Source of the DNA: Magicicada septendecula
Taxonomy: Eukaryota; Arthropoda; Insecta; Hemiptera; Cicadidae
NCBI GenBank assembly: GCA_034769895.1
Contig: CM068367.1
Span: forward strand, 88,657,399 to 88,721,398
Length of the DNA stretch: 64,000 bases
Direction: 5' to 3'
Shown: piece by piece, positions 9,375-22,639 of the stretch
How positions within the stretch are numbered: position 1 is the first letter of the stretch
How the letters are laid out: each line of letters opens with the position of its first letter
Notes under the pieces: model-generated
Database searches by the model: none
What the model saw: only the letters and a program-made list of their open reading frames with translations
What the model was told of the DNA's origin: nothing
Program-made: the position numbers and the translations under genes

Positions 9375-12299
9375 AGCATAACAGAATTATCACATTACAA
9401 TTTTAACTTAATACAATATGAATAAAGAAGAAAATGTCAATGGTGAGTGAGAACAATAAATGGTTAAAGATTAAACTAAAGAAACTGTACATTAAATCGA
9501 TAAAATGTTAATAAAATCAAACTAAATAACAAAGAAAACTCTTGGTCCATATACAAATAACCAACTATATAGAAACCCAATAAAACAGCAGTATACCCAG
9601 TAGGTTGGGGAGCAGTAAAAAGGAAAGAAAAAAAGATAAAAAGGTAAACACAATTTTAATAAGGGAAATTTATTAAGTCAAGAAGCAAAGAAACCCCAAG
9701 ACACTAAACCAATAACAAATGAATAAGGAGTTAGAAATGAGAAAAGGACATGAAACCACAAGACAAGGAAATGCTAATATAATGAGAAGGAAGAGACAAA
9801 TATATCAAGGTCCACAAAAAGAAAATAGCAACAAGATGGGATATCCACTAAAACCTTATGAGGAGGAATACACCCTATTCTTATACATTTAAACCCAATG
9901 AATAATTGTCTGACCAAATAACAAGTTACAGGATACAATACAGTGAAAAATAAACCTGTAAACTAGTTTGTAAGCCTAACTTAAGAATAACAAGTGACAT
10001 AGAATAAGAAATAAACAGTGAAAGACACTAAAATTAATTAAAAAGAGACTACCATTAGTGTAGAGAGATACCAGATAAAATTAGCGTTAGAACAAAAGAC
10101 AGTTTACTAACTGAGAATAATATTAGTGATAAGAATGTTTTAAAGATTAGATACAATGAATAAATCATAGATATAAGATGTTTTATTGCAGGTGAGTGTT
10201 ACAAAAAACCAACCTAAATATAACAGACAGTGTAATAACTGAAGGTATTATTAATAATAAAATGTTAATAGTGTAATCAAATTAGAAACAGTGAACACCA
10301 AAGACAGTGTAATAACTGAAGAGTGTTATTAGAAATAAGATGGTTTTAGTTCTATCAATTCATATATAATAAAAAAAATAATGTTAAATAATTTTCAAGT
10401 TTGTTAAGGCAGAGAAGGCAAGTAGGTAATAGGAATGTTGTATATTTTTTTTACTAAATTGTAAACCATATAAAAAGTATAAGGCAAACTAACTAACACA
10501 CCACAATAGAAAAACAAACCAGCATTGTAAATCAAAATCATCTATCATAGAGTCAAACTCAAATAAATAAATTCAATCAAACTACATAATATAATGAATA
10601 GAATCTAGTCCATACAACACAAAGATATGAAAATGTAATCAGTACAGATACAAATAATAACAAATGTAATGACAAAAGAAGAAAATTAACTTTATTTGAA
10701 AATAAGTAATACTAGGCCTAAAGAGTACTCAACTCAAATAAAAAGTAAATTAATCAATATTGGTGTATTATAACAACAAATTATTAACAACCAGCAATAA
10801 TTATGGAGGGAGTAATATTATTTCATGGAAATATTAACATAAAAACACTTGTAAACCATTTAAATACTAAATTTGTAAAAAATATAAGGCCTACAATAAA
10901 TACCAAAAACTGTAAATTTTAGGCTTATCTGAACTTAAAACAGACCCAGTTATATATCAAATTATGTAAAATTAGCTTAATAATATTGCTGAATAGTTAG
11001 ATTTTCGTACAATTAATAAATAATTGAGTTACAGCAATAAATAGGAAGACTTGTTATGTATGTTTAGGAGTTGAAATCAAATCCAAGACATGTAATTTTG
11101 TAAAAAAAAAATGGGAAGAGGAAAAAGACATTTTATAAATTACCCCAAAACGACGACTTTCAGTCATCAGTCTATTGTTAATCGTTAATGTGAACAGATC
11201 AGAAATTACTGACGGAAGACCAGAAAATATAAAATAGTGAAAAAACATTGTGTGCAACCTCAAAAAGTGTAACAGAGGTTACCAAAGGAAATATAACACC
11301 AACATATAATAGCTAACACCAAACTGATCCAGAACAACAGCAATAATATCATCTAGCACGAGAACGAGAAATCAACCACCATTTTGAGAAAATTTCAAAC
11401 CATATTAACTGGACACGAACTCAACATATTTGAACACAGAACACTGCACCAACAAACAATCACAGAACGACATCGCCGAAGAGGGAAGAACACTTCACAC
11501 AATTTTCCAGGGATACTACAACTTCGCAGAGAAAGGAATTCTCATTTATTTCTGAGGGAGAAGATCAAACATAGCGTCGGCATTGCATAGTAGAAAGTCG
11601 AGCTGACGGCAGCCATACTGCATTACTAGCCAGCGAACGGAACACAGCCTTCCCGAGCCAGTGACGTCATTCTACGAGTGGTTCGATCTTATTTTAATAA
11701 TTGACAATTTTCATAATACTGTTATTTTTTCAGCAATAATAATTTATTTTAAGATAGTTGTAAGCATTGTATCTTGTTCCTTGCCCTCTCTGACCATTTC
11801 GACAGTTAAAAGAATCCGAAATAATTAATTTTGTAAGCATTATATTTTTTCATTTTGTTCACAATCGACCTGAGCGAATCTCAACCAAGGCCTGGTCAAC
11901 GCGCATCAGAGTGGCGCATAATTTCAAATGTTAAGAAATAAACATCATAATTACTCAGTTACAAGCATTTATAATTATTTGTGTAGTAAAAACTAGTTTA
12001 TTATTTCTTATAAAAATTATTTAGAGTCATTAAAGAAATATACCAGAAGGAAGAAGAAGAACAGAAAAGTTAGAAGAGAGGATAATAGATCCAACTATAT
12101 AAATAGATTATCTATAGAAACAAATATTTTCAAAAAAAAATACAAAATATCATTTATTTAATCGAAAGTAATTAAAAAATATACAACTAATTAATTATTA
12201 AATTAATTAATTAAACAAAAAAAATTTTTATAACTAACAAAAATTTCTTCTTATCAACACATTATACATCATTATTTAACTTTATCTTTTATTTGTTTT
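9372..12299. other. A-rich DNA with small internal duplications, no gene recognised
   Basis: Strongly purine/A-rich on this strand. A phrase 'agacagtgtaataactgaag' occurs near 10230 and again near 10302, so part of the region is locally duplicated. The more GC-balanced part around 11380-11680 has short open frames but no recognised domain. Nothing here resembles an exon with conserved motifs. Confidence 0.5.
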
Positions 12300-12440
12300 A
12301 TAACAAATTGGCGAATCCAACGTGGAGTTTCATCATCTGCTATTTGCACGTTTTACGACAAATTAGCGAGCTCAACAGCGGGACTTCGTCATCAATCATT
12401 TATTAGTATCACAGTAATTATTTATACTTATTTAAACCCC
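12300..12440 (+). repeat. Dispersed repeat, inverted relative of 128-200, with internal duplication
   Basis: Contains AAATTGGCGAATCCAACGTGG and, 55 bp on, a diverged repetition (AAATTAGCGAGCTCAACAGCG), each followed by a 'TC.TCATC' phrase. The first part matches 155-200 inverted. The element type is not known. Confidence 0.5.
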
Positions 12441-13394
12441 AAATATTATTAGTAATTTATTTGTTTTATTACAATATATATATATTATAACGTGACCAAA
12501 TCTCATTGATTTGGAGTTTTATGTAAAGGGTTTACTATATCAATGTTTAAATAAATTTAAAGCGTTGAAATTCAACTCTTATCATGTAGCGTGCATCTTA
12601 ACGCATTGTACAGGCTCACATGCCAACGTCAGCTGCCGTTACGTAATCACACACAGTATAACAAATAAGGGACACGCCCAAATTTTCAATTATTAATAGT
12701 TTGGAAACCGGTAAATTTAGGCAAAAACCAAAATATCCAAAATGTTTGCCAAAATATTAATAATAGGGTGTGCGAATTTTAGTTAATATAATTAAACATT
12801 AAGAGAGATAATTGATTTTATGTTAATAACTTCCTTAGTAATTGAGCTACACAGAAGAGCTTTAAATATGTAATAGTCATAAGAATAAACAACCAAATGT
12901 ATATTTTAGAATAAGCATAACTTGGCTTGCAGCCAAGATAATCGCAATATAAATTGCGACCGGACATCCGCACCGACAATTAAAATCCGGTTTGTTAGGA
13001 ATATTAAAAATAATATTAATTCTCAGACTGTGGGAATTATTTTCGTTCTCACGGAATGAGGTGACTCAAATTTCAAGTAGAAGGGAGAGTGTGTCAGCCA
13101 ATCAAATCATTCAAAAAAATTGGAACTAACGCAGAGTTTTCGGCTGAAAGAACACTCGACTGCCAATACTCAAGAGGAACACACGTACATCTTCAATCGT
13201 CTTAGTAACATACATGTGTGAAGACTCATCTGTGAAGACTCGAGGTGTCAACATGCATAATTACGATCGTCTTGTTCAACAGATCAACTGTAACGACTCG
13301 TAATAATACCGTCTATTCAAGATACTCTTACTTATCAACAAATAAGCGTACCGCGCAATACATTAACTGTTGGCGTACGCACGCAAGAGATCAA

Positions 13395-13697
13395 CTATAT
13401 ACTACAAGAAATCACTTCGAGAGTACGACAGAAGAGGCCGTCTCTAACCAGTGGTACGAGCTGAAGAACTGACGAGCAGAGCGACAACCCATGAGACACA
13501 CACGCTGGAGTGAAACGTGAATCGAACGAGGAGCCTGACACAGTTGTAGCAGTTAAAACTACAGACGTAAAACCATCACCAGTTGCAGAAGGAGCAGAGT
13601 GTTGCTGATTCCCGAACTCATCGCCAAAATCCAGGACGCTCAGTAGATCGTCATCTCTAGCAGATTGGACTAGGACAGCGAGGGATTTCCGGAGCAT
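13395..13697 (-). CDS. Hypothetical reading frame in left foldback arm
   Basis: A 100-codon frame whose first ~65 residues match those encoded in the right arm (15392-15649). The shared block is acidic and serine-rich, with the phrase ARDDDLLSVLDFGDEF. The two arms differ at many bases, yet the frame is kept open over the first 65 codons and both arms can be read five or more codons upstream of the ATG (FPGSE-DVE). The distal parts diverge after an indel. I do not recognise the protein. It may be a captured host exon or a chance frame. Confidence 0.3.
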   Translation of the reverse strand: MLRKSLAVLVQSARDDDLLSVLDFGDEFGNQQHSAPSATGDGFTSVVLTATTVSGSSFDSRFTPACVSHGLSLCSSVLQLVPLVRDGLFCRTLEVISCSI

Positions 13698-15391
13698 CTC
13701 TACATCATCTTCTGAACCAGGGAAGTCAAAATCAAATTATTCACTTCTCAAAAGATAAAGTTTTCCTTTCTTTTTTTTAAATCATTGTAAAAGAAATAAT
13801 TCAGATGCCGATAAATCAGAGACTCTAAATTAATAAGAGATATTCAATTGTGATAATCTGTATAGCATGTATGAGTAACTAATAAGCCCTAGCTAAGAAT
13901 TAGATATAGATAAAAGGAAAAGCGCTATACAAATCTTAACAGAGAATTAATTAATTACTTATACTGCAGTATACATGAATCAAATCACAAGTAAATAAAG
14001 GCACGTTGAACTAGATTCACGGCTAGTTATTTCAGAATATTTACAAGCATTTTAGAGTAATTAAAATCATTTTAAAAGCATTGCAAATTAAATTAAATCC
14101 ATAAATTAAATTATTTAAAACTAACTTCTTTGAAATCAAGAAAAATACAATTAATATAATTTGAAAATAACAAGCTCATTTTCTGAATAATAGTAACCAT
14201 TCAGAAAACATCATACCAGTTTCTATTTTATCTGTTTTACTTCGGAAGAATTGTTGTAACTATAAGTTTTTTCATTCTTATGTGTGATTAGAATAATAAA
14301 CCCCGATTTTATTACCCCACACTGTATTTATTGCTGTACTACGGAGCCTACCAACCTCACAAAACTCTTCACAATAATTATAACAAGTTTAGCGTTTTGT
14401 TTTTGTACACTTGAGTTAACCTACTTGCGAATTCAAATCACAAATCCACACGCCCATAGTCGGAAGAAGCCGCAAGAACGGACAGCAGGTAGGTGCTCAT
14501 TACACACGTTTTATTTTGTTATAATATATATTATAACAATATAAATGACGTATGTTCGTGTTGTTTTTGCAATGTAATGTTTTCTGTGTTTAATGAGCAC
14601 CTACCTGCTGTCCGTTCTTGCGGATTCTTCCGACTATGGGCGTGTGGATTTTGGATTTGAATTCGCAAGTAGGTTTACTCGAGTGTACAACAACGAAATA
14701 CTAATCTTGTTATACTTATAGTGAAGAGTTTTGTGAGGTTGGTAGGCTCCGTAGTACAACAATAAAAATACAGTGTGGGGTAATAAATATCGGGGTTTAT
14801 TATACTAAACACACATAAGAATGAAAAAACTTAAACAGTTACAATAATTATTACTAACTAAAACAGTAAATAAAATTTAGTATGATATTTTCTGAATGGT
14901 TAGTATTCTTCAGCAAAAGAGCTTATTATTTCGAATTATATTACTTGTATTTCTCTTGATTGCAAAGAAGTTAATTTCAAATAATTTAATTTAATTTAAC
15001 TTAATTAGCAATGACTTTAAAATGATTTTAAATTACTCTAAAATTCTTGTAAATATTCAGAAATAAACTAGCAGTGAATCTAGTTCAACTTGGCTTTATG
15101 TCAAGTGATTTGACTCTTGTATACTGCAGTATAAGCAATCAATGAATTCTCTAATAAGATTTGTATAGCGCTTTTCTTTTTATCTAATATCTAATGCTTA
15201 TCTAGGGCTTATTAGTTACTCATACATGCTATACAGATTATCACAATTGAATATTACTTATTAATTTAGAGTCTTTGATTCAATGGCACCTGAATTATTT
15301 GTTTTACAATGATTTTAAAAAAAGGAAAAATTGTTCTTTTAGAAGTGAATAATTTGTTTTTGACTTCCCTGGTTCTGAAGAGGATGTAGAG

Positions 15392-15649
15392 ATGCTCCTG
15401 GAATCCCTCGCTGTCCTGGTCCAATCTGCTAGAGACGACGATCTACTGAGCGTCCTGGATTTTGGTGATGAGTTCGGGAATCAGCAACACTCTGCTCCTT
15501 CTGCAACTGGTGATGGTTTTACATCTGTAGTTTTGGCTGCTACAACTGCGTCAGGCTCCTCGTTCGATTCACGTTCCACTTCGGCGTGTGTGTCTCGTCA
15601 CGGGTTGTCGCTCTGCTCTCTGTTGTTCTGCTCGTACCACTGGATATAG
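15392..15649 (+). CDS. Hypothetical reading frame in right foldback arm
   Basis: An 85-codon frame mirroring the left-arm frame, with the same ARDDDLLSVLDFGDEF block. Differences between arms in the shared part include both silent and replacement changes. Function unknown. The frame closes soon after the shared part, so at least one of the two versions is broken. Confidence 0.3.
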   Translation: MLLESLAVLVQSARDDDLLSVLDFGDEFGNQQHSAPSATGDGFTSVVLAATTASGSSFDSRSTSACVSRHGLSLCSLLFCSYHWI

Positions 15650-16606
15650 ACGGCCTCTTCTGTCATACTCTTGAAGTAGCTTCTTGTAGTGTAGTTGATC
15701 TCTAGCGTGCGTATGCCAACAGTTAATGGATTGCGCGATACGCTTGTTTGATGATAAGAAAGAGTATCTTGAAGAGTGGCTATTATTACGAGTCGTTACA
15801 GTTGATCTGTTAAATAAGACAGTCATAATAATGCGTGTTGATACCTCAAGTCTTCACAGATGTATCTTCACAAAATGTGTGTTACTGAGACGATTAAGAT
15901 GTACGTGTGTTCCTCTTGAGTACTGGCAGTCGAGTGTTTTGTCAGCCGAAAAACTCCGCGTTCGTTCCAATTTCTTTGAATGATTTGATTGGCTGACACA
16001 CTCTCCCTTCTACTCAAATTTTGTGGTCACCTCATTCCGTGAGAATAAAACTGATTCCCACAGTCTGAGAATTTATATTATTTTTAATATTCTTAGCACA
16101 CCGGATTTTGAGTGTCGGTGCGGACGTCCGGTCGCAATTTATATTGCGATTATCTTGGCTGCAAGCCAAGTTATGCTAATTCTAAACTATACAATTTGTT
16201 GTTAATTATTATGACTATTACATATTAAAAGCTCTTCTATGTAGCTCAATTACTAAGGAAGTTATTAACATAAAATCAATTATCTCCCTTAATGTTTAAT
16301 TATATTAATTAAAATTCGCACACCCTATTATTAATTATTCAGCAAACATTTTGGCTATTCTAGATTTTTCCTAAATTTACCGGTTTCCGAAACATTAATA
16401 ATTGAAAGTTTGGGCGTGGCTCTATTGGTTCATAGTGTGTGTGCGTTATGTAACGGCAGCTGGCATTGCCGTGTGGCTGTGTAACATGCGTTGAGATGCA
16501 CGCTACATTATAAGAGTTGAGTTTCAATGTTTTAAATTTGTTTAAACATTAATATAGTAAAGCTTTAACATATAACTCCAAATCAATGAGATTTGGTGAC
16601 GTTATA

Positions 16607-16609
<3 letters not shown>

Positions 16610-16650
<41 letters not shown>
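16610..16650. repeat. (AT)n tract inside right end of foldback element
   Basis: AT dinucleotides ending in TTGTAATAAAAC. The mirror tract at the left end (12476-12486) is much shorter. Confidence 0.9.
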
Positions 16651-16653
<3 letters not shown>

Positions 16654-16672
16654 AATAAAACAAATGGTGTTA

Positions 16673-19590
16673 GAAATATAAAAATAAATAAATAAAGGTA
16701 GATGTATGAGAATTGTGCTCTCCTGTAAGCCCCACTGGTTGGGCTAGCCAATTTTGTAATAAAACACAATTTAATTAAGATTTAAGTTGGTAAATGTGTA
16801 TGAGTGTAGCGACGTTCCGCTCTGGGAAACGTCGATTTGGTAACGTTCCTGGTCTTCTGGGTTATAAAATAAAATCTGTGTGAATTGCTGTTGTAACAAT
16901 TTGAAAATAAAATATAAATTTAAAATTTATATTTATAAAAAAAAAATAAATTCTGAAAAAATGTTTTCGGTGTAATTATGTTCTTAAAATTTAAGAACAA
17001 ATCGAGGTTGTTGATTGTAATTAAAATTATGATGGTATTGTGTTTATTTTTGGTAATAATTTTCCCTTCGGTAAATTTGTTGAAAAGACAATCCAGTTAA
17101 CTTCAAGTTTAGGCGAAAACGGCTCTCTTCTTCTTACTCTTGAAAGGTTGTCATTTTGTATATACTGCCCTTAAAGGTTAGTTAGGTTTCTTGATTAATT
17201 AACTGTTAAGTCCTTTTATAATAAAAACCAACTCCAAGTTACCCAAAACAGAACGTTTATTAAACAAAATAATAAATTTGGTCGATTAAAATCGATGTTA
17301 CAATGCCGTATCGACTCGCTCAGGGCCGGTCGATATAAGAAGTTTACATTCGTATTATAAAAATCTGGTTCTTTAAACGGTTATTAATATAAAGCCAGAG
17401 AAGGTCAGGGGCAGGAAAGTATAACACTTACAATTCTAAAATGTCTTAAATTTAAACAATACAATGGTAGTTAGAAATAATAAAAGTTTATATATAATTT
17501 TATTCAAACCAATGTTCAGCGAACGGTCGTTTTCTTACAGCAGTGATGAGATTGGATCAAAATGGCCGCCTGACGCATGCGCAATGATAGCCTCTAACAT
17601 TGATGAAGTACTTGTTGGAATAAAGATGTCCTTTCTTCGTATAAATGTTCTTCGCAATTGTATATGATCGTCTTGGGTATAGTTTAATGTCACTGGTGTA
17701 TGATGGAATAGTTCACTTTGTGTAAAATGTCGTTCTTGGATATATCTCCTGGTGTTTATGTGTGTAGGTTTAACCTCGAAATTTCAGTCTGTATATGGTG
17801 TAATATCAGTGTTATTCGGTTTATTTAGTTATATGTGGTTCAGTTTATTGATGTTATGTAGTTCATAGGTCAACTGCATCACTTCACAATAAATAAAATA
17901 GTTAAAAATAATTGTATACAAAATTATTCCGAACTCGGTTATAACGTAACCGCCATTACAGGTTAATTCTATCAAATATTCACATTAAGTGCACTCTTCA
18001 ACGTATAATAATGAACTGTTCGGATTTCCTTCGTCTCATGAAAATCTTAGCCTATATAATATATCTCATACATTGTTTCAAATTATCTTAACTTCCGACA
18101 CACTTTAATTTTGTACATTATGCTCAGAAAGTAATTTCGTTATTAGTTAACTGTTCGAAATATTAAATACATATTCAGTTTCACTATTCTATTCTACTTA
18201 TTTTGATAGTAATTAAGTTAGTGTTACAAAGTTTCCTCAGAAAATTATATTTCTTACATTTTTTGGGAGGTAGGCCTAAAATTATACTTCCTGTCTTCTA
18301 AGTAAATAATAGCCATTTTCCCTAATATAATTATTATTCTATTAAATCCGAAATTGATAAAATTGTCTATTCTCACTTATTTTATTGCAATTTAGTTTAT
18401 TATTGATGGTTTTTAAATACAATTCACTTGTATATGACTCCTCCTATGATAATGTCAGTTAGACCATTTCAGTTTTAATGGTATTTTTATTAGATAAATA
18501 AATACTTTTACTTATATAGTGACTATATCTTTAGAAAGCCTCATTTACATAGTATACTATATGTTGAGTTTATTTTGCATAAATATTGTCAGTTTAACTG
18601 GCTTATAAGACTAGATTTATTAATTATGTTGCAGTTTAAATTCATTATATGGCCTAGATTTGATGTGTTGCTATTTGCAAAATTTTTACCAATGTATTTA
18701 TTTTATATCCTTCTCTGACTTCTTATACTTATATACTTTATTGAGAACTAGTTTTTTGACTGGTATAACAGTAATTATTGATTGTACAATTAAAATATAA
18801 CACCTATCTATATCAAAACTGGTACCCTGAATAACACCTTTTAGGGGCATTGATTACCTAATAACATAATTAAAAATATTCTATAACATTGGGAATGATA
18901 TCCATTTTTAGATAGGGTATTCCAAATTCAAAATGACAACAAAATAACAAATTATAACAATAATATTTCTTATGAATAACTCTTATTTATCTAATTATTA
19001 TATGGAATAGGAACATAACATCCTGGTTCCATATAATGGTTAACACTTTATAGAACGAATCATTAACAGTCTGTTCTGTAATTCCCCATTTTACAGGATT
19101 TATTCCCCCTCTTAAAGTATAACACTGGCTATCTGTTTCATATTCCATTCTATGGAATGTTCATATAGCTTCAGTAGCCTTTTATTAGTAATATTACTAT
19201 TTCATTATCAAAATAGATACTGTTCACAAAACACTTAAAGTTTATTACTTTGTACTGCAACTCATGCACCTTTTTAAAGTTTATCAGTTATAATTTGATA
19301 ACTTACACTTGTCCATGGTGATTTATTAATATTATTACTAGTCCTTTTCTAGTTTTTAACATGAAATATTCAACCATGGGGGGACTGTGAAGATTTGTTC
19401 ATACAAACTAAACAATAACTTTTTGGATGCACTGTTATTTAATACTACTAACACTTTTAGTTTTTTGTCAGTTTTACATTGTGATATGATTTTTTGGGGT
19501 GTTATACTTTCTCTTTGGACATTAATTTATTTTGGGGTTTTTTGGGGTTCTCTCCCTATGGGGTTTTTATCTTATATGGGTCGTCTCACT
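16673..19590. other. AT-rich DNA, nothing recognised
   Basis: No coding block, LTR pair or RNA gene could be seen. A moderately GC-balanced patch near 17530-17600 has no domain-like translation. Confidence 0.5.
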
Positions 19591-19595
19591 TCTTT

Positions 19596-21012
19596 CTTCT
19601 TTCTTCAGTAGTTTTGGTGATTCTTCTTTCTTCTTTAATTTTGGTTATTCTTCTTTCTTCAGTAGTTTTGGTTATTCTTCTTTCTTCTTTAGTTTTGGTT
19701 ATTCTTCTTTCTTCTTTAGTTTTGGTTATTCTTCTTTCTTCTTTAGTTTTGGTTATTCTTCTTTCTACAGTAGTTTTGGTTATTCTTCTTTCTTCTTTTA
19801 GTTTTGGTTATTCTTCTTTCTTCTTTAGTTTTGATTATTCTTCTTTCTTCTTTCTTCAGTAGTTTTGGTTATTCTTCTTTCTTCAGTAGTTTTGGTTATT
19901 CTTCTTTCTTCTTTTAGTTTTGGTTATTCTTCTTTCTTCTTTAGTTTTGATTATTCTTTTTTCTTCTTTCTTCAGTAGCTTTGGTTATTCTTCTTTCTTC
20001 AGTAGTTTTGGTTATTCTTCTTTCTTCTTTAGTTTTGGTTATTCTTCTTTCTTCAGTAGTTTTGGTTATTCTTCTTTCTTTTTAGTTTTGGTTATTCTTC
20101 TTTCTTCAGTAGTTTTGGTTATTCTTCTTTCTTCTTTCTTCAGTAGCTTTGGTTATTCTTCTTTCTTCAGTAGTTTTTGGTTATTCTTCTTTCTTCTCTC
20201 TTCAGTAGTTTTGGTTATTCTTCTTTCTTCTTTAGTTTTGGTTATTCTTCTTTCTTCAGTAGTTTTGGTTATTCTTCTTTCTTCAGTAGTTTTGGTTATT
20301 CTTCTTTCTTCAGTAGTTTTGGTTATTCTTCTTTCTTCTTTAGTTTTGGTTATTCTTCTTTCTTCTGTAGTTTTGATTATTCTTCTTTCTTCTTTCTTCA
20401 GTAGCTTTGGTTATTCTTCTTTCTTCTTTTTTCAGTAGCTTTGGTTATTCTTCTTTCTTCATAGTTTTGGTTATTCTTCTTTCTTCTTTCTTCAGTAGTT
20501 TTGGTTATTCTTCTTTCTTCTTTTAGTTTTGGTTATTCTTCTTTCTTCTTTAGTTTTGATTATTCTTCTTTCTTCTTTCTTCAGTAGCTTTGGTTATTCT
20601 TCTTTCTTCAGTAGTTTTGGTTATTCTTCTTTCTTCTTTAGTTTTGGTTATTCTTCTTTCTTCTTTCTTCAGTAGTTTTGGTTATTCTTCTTTCTGCTTT
20701 AGTTTTGGTTATTCTTCTTTCTTCTTTCTTCAGTAGTTTTGGTTATTCTTCTTTCTTTTTTCTTCAGTAGCTTTGGTTATTCTTCTTTCTTCTTTCTTCA
20801 GTAGCTTTGGTTATTCTTCTTTCTTCAGTAGTTTTGGTTATTCTTCTTTCTTCAGTAGTTTTGGTTATTCTTCTTTCTTCTTTCTTCAGTAGTTTTGGTT
20901 ATTCTTCTTTCTTCAGTAGTTTTGGTTATTCTTCTTTCTTCTTTAGTTTTGGTTATTCTTCTTTCTTCAGTGGTTTTGGTTATTCTTCTTTCTTCTTTCT
21001 TCAGTAGTTTTT
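19596..21012 (+). repeat. 27-bp minisatellite, roughly 50 units
   Basis: The unit is about 27 bp and has two main variants differing in the middle: one with TTCTTCAGTAGTTTTGG and one with TTCTTCTTTAGTTTTGG, both followed by TTATTCTTC. Some units gain 1 bp or an extra TTCTTTC. Because the period is a multiple of three, long spurious frames (VLVILLSS or SSFGYSSFF repeats) open on the + strand. They have no start context or flanking domain and are not called genes. Confidence 0.95.
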
Positions 21013-21297
21013 CGCTGTGTATGCCTTTGTTTCTTCTGGTCTGGTTTCTTTGTCGGGGTATATTAATTGCCTGCTTCTATCTTACCTGGGTAATTTTGTT
21101 ATTCACATTTTTAGTTTTCTGGGTTTTTAAATTTGTAGTATATTATATTATTTGCAGATTTTTTCTTTATTTTAACTTTTCTTGTGAGTATATTAATTAA
21201 TAGTGCCTTTTAATTGATTCTCATCTGGATATTCCATATATTAGAGCTTTATCAATGATCATTGAGTAATGTATTTGTGTGGATTATCTGTCACGCT

Positions 21298-21335
<38 letters not shown>

Positions 21336-21495
21336 TAGAAATTATCTTTGCTATATATTACACTTTTGAAGTAAGGATCTTATTGTAAAGAAAAGCACAC
21401 CCAATTCTTAATTTATTAACACACAAACAATTTAACACAATACAAGGTGTGGCACAATTTTCAAGTACAAGATTTAGGAACCACTGAGAACAAAA

Positions 21496-21530
<35 letters not shown>

Positions 21531-21639
21531 TGTGTGTAAAATATGATGAAGAATATACAATAGCTGTAAAAAAAAGACAGTAACAACTGGGGATTGACTG
21601 TAAATCTAAGGTGTGGAATATCTAGTAGCAGGAAACTCA
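21013..21639. other. Intergenic, with AT and GT microsatellites
   Basis: Holds an (AT)n tract at about 21301-21331 preceded by CTACA, and a (GT)n tract at about 21498-21526. Nothing coding is recognised. Confidence 0.7.
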
Positions 21640-22275
21640 GGGAACAACATAATGTTTTGAGACACAGAGATTAAACATAGAGATTATTGTAAATATCTTG
21701 GTGTAAAGATAACAAATGAAGGTCACAGTATGGAGAAACTCATTAGTAGAGTCAATCAAGGAAATTGATCTATACGTTAATTAAATGGACTACTCTGGTC
21801 CATTTTACAATATCTCTCAAAACGTCAAAATAAGAATCTGCAAAAACCATCATAGAAAGTAATACAATACACAATACTGACTCATGGGGGAATTAATAAA
21901 AAAGATGGATCTAAAATACAAGCTGTAAAATGTACTGGTATAGGTGCTGGCAGTTGATGAGAACTAATAAATAAGGAATTCAAAAACAAGAAGCTACATG
22001 GGAATCAATATTGATGTACTAGAAACCACAGAGTACAAGAGATTAAAGTGGAATGGCCTTGTGCAGAGAGTGGATAACAAGAGATGACCTAAACGAATAA
22101 TCGAATGGACTCCCCAACACAGGAGGGAAAGAGGCAGACCAAGGAAGATTTGGAACACAGAAGTAACATCGGTTTGGAAAACTGAGGATTAGAGTATGGT
22201 AAATGGATGTGGACTGCAGGTATCGGAAACCTACTATGCGAGAGGCGGCGATATGCACAAAAAAACTCGCATATT
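21640..22275 (+). pseudogene. Non-LTR retrotransposon (LINE) fragment, RT C-terminal region
   Basis: Translation in shifting frames gives KYLGVKITNEG near 21690 and, about 350 bp on, the 'W-NGLVQRVDNKR ... ERGRPRKIW' pattern. Both are typical of the region after the palm domain in Jockey/CR1-like reverse transcriptases. Several stops and frame changes interrupt it. It ends in a short 'caatgacaataataataa' tail, as LINE 3' ends often do. No endonuclease or YxDD part is present. Confidence 0.7.
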
Positions 22276-22402
22276 ATGACAATGACAATAATAATAATTA
22301 CTTATTCCATACTAAATATAATTATTTCACTACGATCGGAACACAAAACTTTTTATGGGTAGGCCTAAAATCGTAAAAGCTTTACCTTACAACCTGATCA
22401 GG

Positions 22403-22428
22403 TTTTCACTTTTAAAAAGCTTCTTCAG
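22403..22428 (-). ncRNA. Hammerhead-like core, left end of second Penelope family
   Basis: Minus strand: CUGAAGA, a stem made of GCUUUU and AAAAGU, then GAAAA. The core letters match CUGANGA...GAAA exactly. Confidence 0.5.
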
Positions 22429-22639
22429 AGGTTGCCGCTGGTAGTATTATCCGTCTTGTTGTTGGCGACAAAATCGATTTTCAAAAGATCGATGTTGTGT
22501 GCATGAGGTGTGATATGATCGAATAATGCGTGTGATTTGAATTACGTCTGTTCGTTTAGGATGTTGTTTTTATTTGTTTTCGTGTATTTTGTATATTTCC
22601 AATTGTTCTAGAGTGTCTAGTTTTTGGCATCCATCCTAG

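Larger units (their letters stand above)
12458..16672. mobile_element. 4.2-kb foldback element (two ~2-kb inverted arms)
   Basis: The left arm (12458-14501) and right arm (14592-16672) are reverse complements along their whole length, with roughly 5-10% mismatch by eye and several small indels. The centre (14502-14591) is a short spacer with another palindromic AT core. The outermost bases (TTTGTTTTATTACAATATA and its complement) also pair, with an AT tract inside each end. No transposase is recognisable. It could be a Foldback-type element, a giant hairpin MITE or a snap-back copy of a longer element. No clear target-site duplication was identified. Confidence 0.8.

Noticed and set aside
12300-12340. 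Possible LTR primer binding site (TGGCGAATCCAACGTGG)
   Set aside because: Resembles some insect PBS sequences, but no LTR pair or gag/pol lies beside it.
19494-21200. Long hydrophobic frames (VLVILLSS, SSFGYSSFF repeats) on the + strand
   Set aside because: They are translations of the 27-bp minisatellite in different frames, with no domain and no flanking gene structure.
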